Positions 7,677 through 16,304 of a stretch of DNA of 64,000 bases are shown one piece after another. The position numbers and the translations under genes are program-made. The DNA is from Chitinophagaceae bacterium UBA1953. GTDB lineage: Bacteria > Bacteroidota > Bacteroidia > Chitinophagales > Chitinophagaceae. The first letter of the stretch is position 1. Each line of letters begins with the position of its first letter. The notes beneath the pieces are model-generated. The model did not search any database. It was not told where the DNA came from and saw nothing but the letters and a program-made list of their open reading frames with translations. The stretch is from contig DDEN01000056.1 in the NCBI GenBank assembly GCA_002336115.1, positions 301,577 to 365,576 of the forward strand. Direction: 5' to 3'.

Positions 7677-10367
7677 ATGAAGATTCAGTTTTACCTGCGG
7701 TTCTTTACCCGGTATGGGCAAAGTCTGGCTGTAAGCGGTAATTGCGATCAGTTAGGCAATAATGAATCGAACGATGCTTTGCCAATGCAATATCTCACAG
7801 ATGAGTTCTGGACTGCTGCCATTGATCTGGGAAACGATTTTGAAAACATTCTGCAGTATAATTACATTCTTAAAAACGAGAATGGTGAAATAATTCAGGA
7901 ATGGGGCAGCGACAGGCTGGTTGATGTATTGAAGCTACAGGCAGATGAACTGACTTTAGTTGATACATGGAATCATGCCGGAGAATTTGAAAATGCTTTT
8001 TATACACAGCCTTTTCAGCAGGTGTTGCTGCCAAAACCAAAAGAAGCAAAACCACACTCACTTAAATCAGTAACACATATTTTTAAAGCAAAAGCCCCAT
8101 TGCTGAAAGAAGATGAAGTATTGTGTATTGCGGGCAGTAATAAAGCATTTGCGAACTGGAGTACCGAAAAACCGGTATTAATGGAGCGTGCTGGTAATTG
8201 GTGGACTGCTTCACTTGACCTTTCAGCGGAGAGTTTTCCTGCGGCATATAAATACGGAGTGTTTAATGTTAAAACAAATTTGTTTGTTGCATTTGAAAAC
8301 GGAAACAACCGTATTCTTTACGACAGTTATGGAAAACGAAAGTTGAGTATTATTCATGACGGGTTCGCACAATTGCCAAATACTACATGGAAAGCGGCAG
8401 GAGTGTCAATACCTGTATTCAGTTTACGTTCCGAAAAAAGTTTTGGAGTAGGTGAGTTTGCCGATTTAAAAGCATTGGTTGACTGGGCAAAAAAAGTAAA
8501 TCTCAAACTTGTACAGATTCTTCCTGTAAATGATACAACTGCAACCCATGGCTGGATGGATTCGTATCCGTATGCTGCTATTTCAGCATTTGCATTGCAT
8601 CCTTTATTTGTAAATATAGAAGCCGTTGCCGGTAAAGCAGATCATCCGGTTGTGCTTTCGCTTAAAGAAAAACAAAAAGAGCTGAATGCTTTACCTGTTG
8701 TAGATTATGAAGAGGTGATGAAGGCTAAATGGCAGGCATTAACCGAATTATACAACGAACAGAAAATATCTTTTCACGACGATCCTTTGTTCTTTGAATT
8801 TTTTGATCTGAACCGCCATTGGCTTGTTCCCTATGCTGCTTTCAGCTATCTCCGTGATAAGTATAAAACACCTGATTTTAATCACTGGCAATTACACAGT
8901 GTTTATGATGAAGCTGCAATTCAGGAATTTGTTGAGCCTTCGCAAAAGCATTATGATGAAATTGCTGTGTACTATTTCATTCAGTATCATCTTCACCTGC
9001 AGTTAAAAGATGCAACTGAATATGCGCATAAAAACGGGGTGATTGTAAAAGGTGATATTCCTATTGGTATTTACCGCAACAGTTGCGATGCCTGGATGCA
9101 GCCTGAGCTTTATAATATGAACATGCAGGCAGGAGCACCGCCGGATGATTTTGCAGTAAAAGGTCAGAACTGGGGCTTTCCTACTTACAACTGGCAGCGG
9201 ATGGCTGATGATGGATTTAAATGGTGGCGGCACAGGTTTGAGCAAATGAGCAGTTACTTTGATGCATTTCGTATAGATCATATTCTTGGTTTCTTCCGCA
9301 TCTGGAGTATTCCTATGCATGCAGTGGAAGGCATTATGGGGCACTTTGTTCCTGCATTACCAATACATATTACAGAGTTTGGACAAAGAGGTATGTGGTT
9401 CGATTATCAGCGTTTATGCAAACCTTATATTAACGATGCAATGCTGAGAGAATTAATGCAGGGCGATACGGAAGTTCTTAAGCCTTATCTCAACCATACA
9501 GGTAATGGAAATTATGAACTGAAAGAAGAATTTAATACACAGCAGAAGGTCGCTGCACATTTCAGCAGGTTGGAGGAGAACGATCATCACAGCCGTATTC
9601 AGCATGGTTTGTTTGATTGCATCAGCAATGTAATTTTGTTTGAAGTGGAAGGCAGCCAGGGGCAGCAATTTCATTTCCGCATCAGCATGAGTTCAACTAT
9701 TTCATTCAGGCATCTTGATGAAGATTCAAAACGAAAACTGGATGATTTATATATCAATTATTTCTTCCGCAGGCAGGATGAATTCTGGCGTAAAGAAGCA
9801 ATGGCCAAACTGCCATTCCTCAAACGTTCAACCAATATGCTGGTGTGTGGCGAAGACCTGGGAATGGTTCCCGGATGTGTGCCCGATGTAATGAAACAGC
9901 TTGGTATGCTGAGCCTTGAAATACAGCGTATGCCTAAAGACCCGAAGAAAGAATTCTTTCACCCTGCCGATGCTCCTTATATGAGTGTGGTTACACCCAG
10001 CACACATGATATGAGCACCATCCGTGGATGGTGGGAAGAAGACCGCAATCAAACACAGCAGTTTTATAACAGGGAGTTAGGCCAGTGGGGCGAAGCTCCT
10101 TATTATTGTGAGCCATGGATTGTTCGTTCCATCATCAATCAGCATTTGTATTCACCCGCTATGTGGAGCATTTTTCAGATACAGGAACTGTTGGGGATGA
10201 GTGCAGAACTGAGGAGAGAAAACCCTAATGATGAACGTATTAATGTTCCTGCCAATCCTAAACATTACTGGCGTTACAGGATGCATCTCAGTCTTGAACA
10301 GTTAATGAAAGAGGAAACATTTAACGAAGAACTGAAAGGCTTTGTTGTTGCAAGTGGTAGGGGATAA
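7677..10367 (+). CDS. malQ: 4-alpha-glucanotransferase, DPE2-like, with two CBM20 domains
   Basis: Transfers glucosyl units between maltose or malto-oligosaccharides and larger glucans in the cytoplasm. Start is ATG 7677 (MKIQFYLRFF); an in-frame TTG lies six bases upstream. Two starch-binding CBM20 modules occupy roughly residues 1-115 and 125-225, before a GH77 barrel starting near 240 (IPVFSLRSEKSFGVGEF). Catalytic blocks are FRIDHILGFFRIW (nucleophile Asp), CGEDLGMVP (acid/base Glu) and STHDMSTIRGWW. A long insert between the first two, near residues 560-690, plus tandem CBM20 is the layout of plant DPE2 rather than short bacterial MalQ. It fits the glycogen genes further along. Confidence 0.92.
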   Translation: MKIQFYLRFFTRYGQSLAVSGNCDQLGNNESNDALPMQYLTDEFWTAAIDLGNDFENILQYNYILKNENGEIIQEWGSDRLVDVLKLQADELTLVDTWNHAGEFENAFYTQPFQQVLLPKPKEAKPHSLKSVTHIFKAKAPLLKEDEVLCIAGSNKAFANWSTEKPVLMERAGNWWTASLDLSAESFPAAYKYGVFNVKTNLFVAFENGNNRILYDSYGKRKLSIIHDGFAQLPNTTWKAAGVSIPVFSLRSEKSFGVGEFADLKALVDWAKKVNLKLVQILPVNDTTATHGWMDSYPYAAISAFALHPLFVNIEAVAGKADHPVVLSLKEKQKELNALPVVDYEEVMKAKWQALTELYNEQKISFHDDPLFFEFFDLNRHWLVPYAAFSYLRDKYKTPDFNHWQLHSVYDEAAIQEFVEPSQKHYDEIAVYYFIQYHLHLQLKDATEYAHKNGVIVKGDIPIGIYRNSCDAWMQPELYNMNMQAGAPPDDFAVKGQNWGFPTYNWQRMADDGFKWWRHRFEQMSSYFDAFRIDHILGFFRIWSIPMHAVEGIMGHFVPALPIHITEFGQRGMWFDYQRLCKPYINDAMLRELMQGDTEVLKPYLNHTGNGNYELKEEFNTQQKVAAHFSRLEENDHHSRIQHGLFDCISNVILFEVEGSQGQQFHFRISMSSTISFRHLDEDSKRKLDDLYINYFFRRQDEFWRKEAMAKLPFLKRSTNMLVCGEDLGMVPGCVPDVMKQLGMLSLEIQRMPKDPKKEFFHPADAPYMSVVTPSTHDMSTIRGWWEEDRNQTQQFYNRELGQWGEAPYYCEPWIVRSIINQHLYSPAMWSIFQIQELLGMSAELRRENPNDERINVPANPKHYWRYRMHLSLEQLMKEETFNEELKGFVVASGRG

Positions 10368-10374
10368 GAAGAAA

Positions 10375-10430
10375 TTTATAGTTTATAGTTGGGTTGTACA
10401 TCGTACATCCTGCATCATACATTATCATTA
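10375..10430. repeat. Degenerate 7-bp tandem tract (malQ/epimerase gap)
   Basis: Consecutive heptads in one phase: TTTATAG, TTTATAG, TTGGGTT, GTACATC, GTACATC, CTGCATC, ATACATT, ATCATTA. They fill the spacer from just after the malQ stop to the first base of the next ATG. Confidence 0.75.
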
Positions 10431-11455
10431 TGCCGTTAAAAGTAAGGTATAAAAAAGCGGAACTTCCTTTCCGTTATCCGTTTACAATTTCCAAGGGAAC
10501 AAAAACACACCAGCCTTCATTAATTGTTGAGCTGGAGTTTGTTGGTACAAAAGGTTATGGCGAAGCGCCTGCTATTGCGTACTACAATATTCCGGTTGAA
10601 AAGATGATTGAAGACCTGGAGCAGAAAAAAATCCTTGTTGAAAAATTTGCTTACACCGATCCTGAACGGTACTGGCATTACCTGCATCACCTTTTTCCTC
10701 AAAATCATTTTCTTGTTTGTGCGCTTGATATTGCATCATGGGACATGTACGGAAAGATGAGAAAGCAGCCATTGTACAATTTGTGGAATCTGGATTACAA
10801 CACTTCACCTGTGTGTGATTATACCATTGGTATTGATACAGTGGAGAAAATGGTAGAGAAGATGAATGAAAAACCATGGCCCATTTACAAAATCAAAGTG
10901 GGTGTGCCGGGTGATATTGAACTGGTGGAAGCGTTGCGTAAACAAACCGATGCTGTTTTTCGTGTTGATGCAAACGCCGGATGGACTTTGGAAGAAGCGT
11001 TGCAGAAAATTCCCATCCTGAAAGAATTGGGTGTTGAATTTGTTGAACAGCCGTTGGCAAAAGATAACTGGGAAGGAATGAAAGTGCTGTATGAAAAATC
11101 GCCACTGCCATTAATTGCTGATGAAGCCTGTGTGTTTGAGAGTGATGTAGAAAAATGTTACGGGCATTTTCATGGCATTAACATCAAGCTCACCAAATGC
11201 AGTGGTATTACACCTGCAAAAAGAATGATTACCAAAGCAAGAGAACTGGGAATGAAAGTGATGATTGGGTGTATGAACGAATGCACTATTGGTTCAGCAG
11301 CAATTGCACATCTTGCACCATTGGTTGATTATATTGATATGGATGGTCCGTTATTACTTGCTGAAGATCTTGCAACCGGGTTAACGTATGATTACGGAAA
11401 AGTAGGAGTGAGCGATCAGCCGGGATTAGGGATAGAGCTGAAGGAGGAATTTTAA
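10430..11455 (+). CDS. L-Ala-D/L-Glu (dipeptide) epimerase, enolase superfamily
   Basis: Mg-dependent enolase-superfamily enzyme of the muconate lactonizing subgroup; its bacterial relatives epimerise dipeptides released from peptidoglycan. Start is ATG 10430 (MPLKVRYKKAELPF), 341 residues; a TTG at 10394 would translate the repeat tract. Seen are the KxK catalytic pair in YKIKVGVPGD, the metal ligands in FRVDANAGWT, FVEQPL and IADEACV, and the opposite-face Lys in NIKLTKCSGI. The CMNECTIGS segment near residue 278 resembles the dipeptide epimerase specificity region. Exact substrate is inferred and an o-succinylbenzoate synthase-like role is less likely. Probably cotranscribed with malQ. Confidence 0.83.
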   Translation: MPLKVRYKKAELPFRYPFTISKGTKTHQPSLIVELEFVGTKGYGEAPAIAYYNIPVEKMIEDLEQKKILVEKFAYTDPERYWHYLHHLFPQNHFLVCALDIASWDMYGKMRKQPLYNLWNLDYNTSPVCDYTIGIDTVEKMVEKMNEKPWPIYKIKVGVPGDIELVEALRKQTDAVFRVDANAGWTLEEALQKIPILKELGVEFVEQPLAKDNWEGMKVLYEKSPLPLIADEACVFESDVEKCYGHFHGINIKLTKCSGITPAKRMITKARELGMKVMIGCMNECTIGSAAIAHLAPLVDYIDMDGPLLLAEDLATGLTYDYGKVGVSDQPGLGIELKEEF

Positions 11456-11484
11456 ACACCGGGAAATTTTATTAAGACATAAAG

Positions 11485-11520
11485 AAAGGTCGCAGGATAA
11501 TATCACTGCGACCTTTTTAT
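11485..11520 (+). terminator. Terminator between convergent genes
   Basis: AAAGGTCGCAG (11485-11495) and CTGCGACCTTT (11506-11516), then TTTATTATT. It ends the epimerase transcript and may also act on the M13 peptidase transcript from the other side. Confidence 0.85.
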
Positions 11521-11545
11521 TATTCACTATTGGCAATTCACCATC

Positions 11546-13570
11546 TTACCAAATCTTCACTCTTGCACTATCTGCCACAAACATGGCATCGCCTTGTTTT
11601 ACATTGAATGTTGTGTAGAAAGAAGGCATACTTACAAATGGCCCGTTTACTCTCCATTTAGCAGGCGAATGCACATCAACCAGCAATTGATTTTTTAATG
11701 CCTCATCTCTTGTATGACCCAGCCAGCCCAATGCATAACCAAGGAAGAAACGCTTGGCAGGAGAAAGTCCTGCAACAGGTTCTTCTTTTTTGTATTGTTC
11801 TGTTTTTACAAAAGCATCCCAGCCAAGTAAGCCACCACCAAGATCAGCAATGTTTTCGCCGAGTGTTGCTTTACCGTTGATGTTATAACCTTCAAATGGT
11901 TTGTAGGCGGAGTATTGGTTCACCATTACATCTGCCCGCTTCGTGAATTTTTCTTCATCTTCTTTTGTCCACCAGCTTTTCAGGTTTCCTTTTTCATCAT
12001 ACTGTCTTCCTTCATCATCAAAGCCATGTGTAATTTCATGACCAATGGTTGTTGCGCCTGCATAACCATACACCAACGCATCATCCAGTTCTTCGTCTTT
12101 ATAACCAGGAACAGTAAAGATGCCTGCAGGTAATACAATTTCGTTATTGCTTGGATTGTAATATGCGTTATAGGTTTGCGGATACATGTCCCATTCATCA
12201 CGGTCAACCGGTTTGCCCAGTTTATTGATGTTGTAATTATTCCACCAGATGTTGGCGCTGATGAGGTTGGCGACATAACTTTCTGTGCCGATTTTCATTG
12301 CAGAAAAATCTTTCCATTTATCAGGATAGCCCACTTTCTTTTTCATAGTAGAAAGTTTGAGGTAAGCTTTCTGCTTGGTGCTATCGCTCATCCAGTCCAG
12401 TTTTTCAATACGTTCTTTCAATGCAGTGCGGATGGCCTCTACCAGATCACTGTAACGCTTCTTCGCAGTTTCGTTGAAGTATTCTTTTACATAAAGCTGT
12501 CCGAGCAATTCACCCATCACTCCTTCTTCATTCTGCAATACTCTTTTCCAGCGTGGTTTACGTTCTTTGGCACCACTCATCAACTTGCGGAAGTTAAATG
12601 CTTCCACACCATACGCATCGGGCAATGCAATAGTAAAACTGCTGATTAAACGGAAACGCAGCAATTGTTTCCATGTATCAAGTGAAGTTGATTTGGCAAC
12701 TGTTTCCAATGCTTTATAATACTCCGGCTGACCAACAATAACTGAATCAACTTTTGGGATGCCAACAGTTTTTAAATAATTTTCCAGGTCAAGTGATGGT
12801 GCAAGTTTGTAAAAATTTTCAGAGCTGTATTTATTATAATTTTTGTAAGGATCACGCAGGTCGGCAAGTTTACGGTGAACCTGCGCAATGCTTGTCTCCA
12901 TTTTCATTATATCAGCAGCCGATTTATCTGCAACTGCAGCATCAACACCACTCATGTTTAAAATCTTAGCAATGTATTTTACATACTCTTTGCGGATGTT
13001 TTCTGTTGTGGAATCTGTTTTGAAATAATATTCTCTTTCAGGAAGCCCCAGGCCAGATTGCCAGAACTGCAGCGAAACCGCATCGCTGTTTTTAGCATCC
13101 TGGCCAATGTATGAACCAATCATGGTTGATGCGCCGATTTTATCCATTTCGGCCATTACATTGCTCAGTTGTTTCAGATTAGTGATGCTGTTTATCTTAT
13201 CAAAGTAAGGTTGCAATGGTTTTAACCCATTTTTATCAATAGTGGTACTGTCCATTGCTGTTTTCCAGAAGTCGCCGATTTTCTGGCTTGTTGAACCCGC
13301 TGCTGCATTTTCTTTCGCTGCATTTTCGTTGATGATTTTTAAGCGGTTCAGGTTTTCATTCACAGCCATATTGCCGATACCCCAACTGCTTTCATCGCCG
13401 GGAATTGGATTTTTTTTGATCCAGCCACCATTGGCATAAAGAAAGAAATCCTGTGCAGGATTCACAGTTGTATCCATATTCGATGCAAGTGCATCAGGTT
13501 TAGCAGTTTTCTCATTTTTACAGGAAGAAAACAGGGCAAAGCATAACAAAGAAGTTGCAATAAATCTCAT
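11546..13570 (-). CDS. M13 family zinc metallopeptidase lipoprotein (PepO/neprilysin-like)
   Basis: Exported endopeptidase, probably anchored as a lipoprotein: the N-terminus MRFIATSLLCFALFSSC ends in a lipobox Cys near residue 17. The M13 N-terminal helical domain starts at about residue 35 (NPAQDFFLYANGGW). The C-terminal catalytic domain has the zinc motif IGHEITHGFDDEGRQ, followed by the third-ligand motif GENIADLGG. It ends with the family pattern AKWRVNGPFVSMPSFYTTFNVKQGD. At 674 residues it is full length. The gene stands alone on the minus strand, between two terminators. Confidence 0.95.
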   Translation of the reverse strand: MRFIATSLLCFALFSSCKNEKTAKPDALASNMDTTVNPAQDFFLYANGGWIKKNPIPGDESSWGIGNMAVNENLNRLKIINENAAKENAAAGSTSQKIGDFWKTAMDSTTIDKNGLKPLQPYFDKINSITNLKQLSNVMAEMDKIGASTMIGSYIGQDAKNSDAVSLQFWQSGLGLPEREYYFKTDSTTENIRKEYVKYIAKILNMSGVDAAVADKSAADIMKMETSIAQVHRKLADLRDPYKNYNKYSSENFYKLAPSLDLENYLKTVGIPKVDSVIVGQPEYYKALETVAKSTSLDTWKQLLRFRLISSFTIALPDAYGVEAFNFRKLMSGAKERKPRWKRVLQNEEGVMGELLGQLYVKEYFNETAKKRYSDLVEAIRTALKERIEKLDWMSDSTKQKAYLKLSTMKKKVGYPDKWKDFSAMKIGTESYVANLISANIWWNNYNINKLGKPVDRDEWDMYPQTYNAYYNPSNNEIVLPAGIFTVPGYKDEELDDALVYGYAGATTIGHEITHGFDDEGRQYDEKGNLKSWWTKEDEEKFTKRADVMVNQYSAYKPFEGYNINGKATLGENIADLGGGLLGWDAFVKTEQYKKEEPVAGLSPAKRFFLGYALGWLGHTRDEALKNQLLVDVHSPAKWRVNGPFVSMPSFYTTFNVKQGDAMFVADSARVKIW

Positions 13571-13640
13571 AACTTTTTTATTTAAAGATTGAATTTAGTA
13601 AATCCCTTATTTTTTCAATGCCAAATTGATAAGCGGAAAA

Positions 13641-13671
13641 AACAAAAGGCTGCAGACTGCAGCCTTTTGTT
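13641..13671 (-). terminator. Terminator of the glucokinase/permease operon
   Basis: A 14-bp stem, AACAAAAGGCTGCA (13641-13654) with TGCAGCCTTTTGTT (13658-13671), loop GAC. On the minus strand it runs into a T tract, so it ends the ROK gene transcript. Confidence 0.88.
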
Positions 13672-13690
13672 TTTATCATTGAGAAATGTA

Positions 13691-14644
13691 TTACCAAACC
13701 AACGCACTGGCACCAAGTATGGCTGCATCGGCTTCTTTTAAATTGCTGAATAATACTTTCACTTTGTTTTTGAATACCTGTACAAGGTTGGCTTCCATTG
13801 CCTGCACTGTGGGCTTCAGAATTAAATCGCCGGCTTTGGTTAAACCACCGAACAAAACAATTGCTTCAGGCGAAGAAAACATTACAAAGTTTGCCAATGC
13901 TTCACCGAGAATCTGGCCGGTAAATTCAAAAATATGATTGGCAACTGCATCGCCCTGTTCAGCACATTTAAACACTGTTTCACTTGTAAGCTGATCGATA
14001 GGGAAACTGCGTAACAAACTTGGCGTATCAGAATCTTTGGTAAGCAGTTCTATTGCAGTATCCCGTACACCGGTTGCTGAAGCATAAACTTCTAACGAAC
14101 CACGTACTCCTGTACCCTTGTGCAATCTTCCGCCCGGGCGGATAATTGTATGCCCAAGCTCGCCTGCAAAGCCATCATGCCCCAAAACAATTTTTCCGTC
14201 AATTACAATTCCGCTGCCAACGCCTGTTCCGAGCGTAATGGTAATAAAATGTTTCATGCCCTTTGCTACACCATACATCATTTCGCCCATTGCAGCAGCA
14301 TTTGCATCATTAGTAAGTTTGGTAACTATGCCGCTTTTCTTTTCTATCATTTCAGCCAACGGAATAATCCCTTTCCATTTTAAATTGGCTGCATATTCAA
14401 TTGTACCCCGGTAATAATTACCGTTTGGAGCCCCCATGCCAATACCGACGATATTTTCTTTACCTCCATTGTTATTAATAATTACATCAATTTTGTTACA
14501 AAGCTCTTCAACAAAATCTTCTGCATTTTCATGTGCATCAGTACGCATACGGTTCTGTTCCAGAATTTGACCATCCCTGTCAACAATTCCAAACTTTGTA
14601 TTGGTGCCGCCAACATCAACACCAATAGCATATTTTTTTTTCAT
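13691..14644 (-). CDS. ROK family glucokinase-like protein
   Basis: Predicted sugar kinase, most likely phosphorylating glucose in the cytoplasm. The ATP-binding GVDVGGTNTKFGIVD is at residues 8-22, catalytic-type LTNDANAAAMGE near 105, TLGTGVGSGIVIDG near 140, and GELGHTIIRPGG near 165. ROK kinases usually follow this with a CxCGxxGCxE zinc site. Here the aligned stretch reads KGTGVRGSLE, so all three cysteines are absent; the preceding His remains. Its stop-to-start spacing of 32 bp behind the FucP-like permease indicates an operon coupling sugar import and phosphorylation. Glucose as substrate is inferred. Confidence 0.85.
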   Translation of the reverse strand: MKKKYAIGVDVGGTNTKFGIVDRDGQILEQNRMRTDAHENAEDFVEELCNKIDVIINNNGGKENIVGIGMGAPNGNYYRGTIEYAANLKWKGIIPLAEMIEKKSGIVTKLTNDANAAAMGEMMYGVAKGMKHFITITLGTGVGSGIVIDGKIVLGHDGFAGELGHTIIRPGGRLHKGTGVRGSLEVYASATGVRDTAIELLTKDSDTPSLLRSFPIDQLTSETVFKCAEQGDAVANHIFEFTGQILGEALANFVMFSSPEAIVLFGGLTKAGDLILKPTVQAMEANLVQVFKNKVKVLFSNLKEADAAILGASALVW

Positions 14645-14676
14645 ATCATATTTTCATTTAGGTTCTTTAATACGAA

Positions 14677-16176
14677 TTAATGGCCGCCTCCACTTTCAAG
14701 TTTATCAAAATCAATTCCCTGTTGTTTTAAAACATTTTTTGCACTGATTGCATAATAAGCAAGGTATGCAAAGCAAAGTACACCAACGATATAGCTGTAG
14801 TGTATGCCTATTGAGTCGGCAAGAACGCCTTGTAACCAGCTTACTATACCACCACCCATAATCATCATAATTAACAGGCTGCTTCCCTGATTGGTGTTTT
14901 TTCCAAGTCCAGCAATTGCAATGGTAAAAATACATGGCCATAAAGTACTGCAGAACAAACCAACACTGGTAAAAGCATACGCACTTATCAGACCTGATGA
15001 GAACATGCCAATTAATAAGGCTGTAATGCCGGCAAAAGAGAAAAGCATCAGCATTCTTACCGGACTGCCTTTACTTAAAATGTCAAATATGATCATTACT
15101 GCTATGATAGCTGCATAAATGTAAAACTGAGAAACATCATGTTGAGCAATTGTATTTACCAAAAGAAAGACAGCAAATGCCAGATAAGGCATCAGAAAAC
15201 TCAACACTTGTTTAGCTCCTTTGCTCACATCAAATGCCCCAACTGCACCTGTCCATCGGCCAATCATTAAACTTGCCCAGTACAATGAAATATAAGGAGC
15301 CACATTTTTGGTTTCTACACCAAGAAATTTTTCCAGGTAGGCAGGTAAATTACTGGCTGTTGACACTTCCACACCAACATAAACAAAAATGGCAATCATA
15401 CCCATTACTAATTGCGGGTATTTGAATACTGAAGAACGGTGTAGTAATTTATTGCCTTCTTCTGCTTCGTTTTCAGCAACACCTTCAAGATCAATTTTGT
15501 TTGGAACAGATGAGAATTTTATAAATATCGCTACCAGAACAAATGCAAGCCCTAAAATAAGGTAGGGAATTTTCACGCTTTCAATACTTGCATCGGGATT
15601 AGCAGCAGCAACACTTCCAAAAATTGCAAAACTAACAAGCAATGGGCCTATTGTAGTCCCGAAATTATTAATACCACCAGCCATTGTAAGCCTTTGCGAT
15701 CCTGTCTTAGGATCGCCCATTACAATTGCAAGAGGGTTAGCGGCAATTTGCTGTAATGAAAAGCCAAGTCCAACAATAAATAAACCAGAGATCATTAAAG
15801 CAAACGAGCCTGTATTTGCAGCAGGGTAGAATAATAAAGTACCTGATGCAGAAATAAGCAGGCCTAAAGCGATGCCATTTTTATAGCCAATTTTATTTAA
15901 CAAATCGGTGCCAAGAATTTTTGAAACACCCACATATATTAAAGACCCTACAGTATAAGCAACATAAAATGCTACAGATACCAACTGGCTCTGGCTTTGA
16001 GTTAAATCAAAAGCCTTTTTAAAAACAGGGATAAGAATATCGTTACTTGCAGCTACAAACCCCCAAAAAAAGAAGACTGTAATCAGAACACTAAACTGAG
16101 ACCATTTTGTTTTAATATGGCCTCCGGCTTTCTCAGCTTCATTTGTAATTGGATCATGCATCATTTGTTGGGACAT
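14677..16176 (-). CDS. FucP/GluP-type sugar:H+ symporter (FHS family MFS)
   Basis: Twelve-helix inner-membrane sugar permease of the fucose-glucose-galactose:H+ symporter family. Typical features are FFFWGFVAASNDILIPVFKK in TM1, the NFGTTIGPLL segment in TM5, and ASLMIGRWTGA before TM8. I favour ATG 16176 (MSQQMMHDPITN), because the 18 extra residues from ATG 16230 look unlike the family; either start is possible. It is transcribed with the downstream ROK kinase, which suggests glucose or galactose rather than fucose as substrate. The gene is divergent from glgA, so the shared spacer probably holds both promoters. Confidence 0.88.
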   Translation of the reverse strand: MSQQMMHDPITNEAEKAGGHIKTKWSQFSVLITVFFFWGFVAASNDILIPVFKKAFDLTQSQSQLVSVAFYVAYTVGSLIYVGVSKILGTDLLNKIGYKNGIALGLLISASGTLLFYPAANTGSFALMISGLFIVGLGFSLQQIAANPLAIVMGDPKTGSQRLTMAGGINNFGTTIGPLLVSFAIFGSVAAANPDASIESVKIPYLILGLAFVLVAIFIKFSSVPNKIDLEGVAENEAEEGNKLLHRSSVFKYPQLVMGMIAIFVYVGVEVSTASNLPAYLEKFLGVETKNVAPYISLYWASLMIGRWTGAVGAFDVSKGAKQVLSFLMPYLAFAVFLLVNTIAQHDVSQFYIYAAIIAVMIIFDILSKGSPVRMLMLFSFAGITALLIGMFSSGLISAYAFTSVGLFCSTLWPCIFTIAIAGLGKNTNQGSSLLIMMIMGGGIVSWLQGVLADSIGIHYSYIVGVLCFAYLAYYAISAKNVLKQQGIDFDKLESGGGH

Positions 16177-16304
16177 AGAATCGTTATTTAGTGATAAGAA
16201 GCGTTGAAGGTAAAAAAGAAATGAACTCATTAAAAATTATTTGTTTTTGATACAGTGTATTTAAAGTCTTGGTATATTGAAGCGTTTTTAACTAATCTGT
16301 TGTA

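Noticed and set aside
7550..7741. 63-codon open frame overlapping the malQ start
   Set aside because: It overlaps the well-supported malQ N-terminus in another frame and has no recognisable features.
10572..10877. Long antisense frames inside the epimerase gene and similar antisense frames over malQ, LGFP and histidine kinase genes
   Set aside because: All lie opposite strongly supported genes; they are composition effects of the sense codons.
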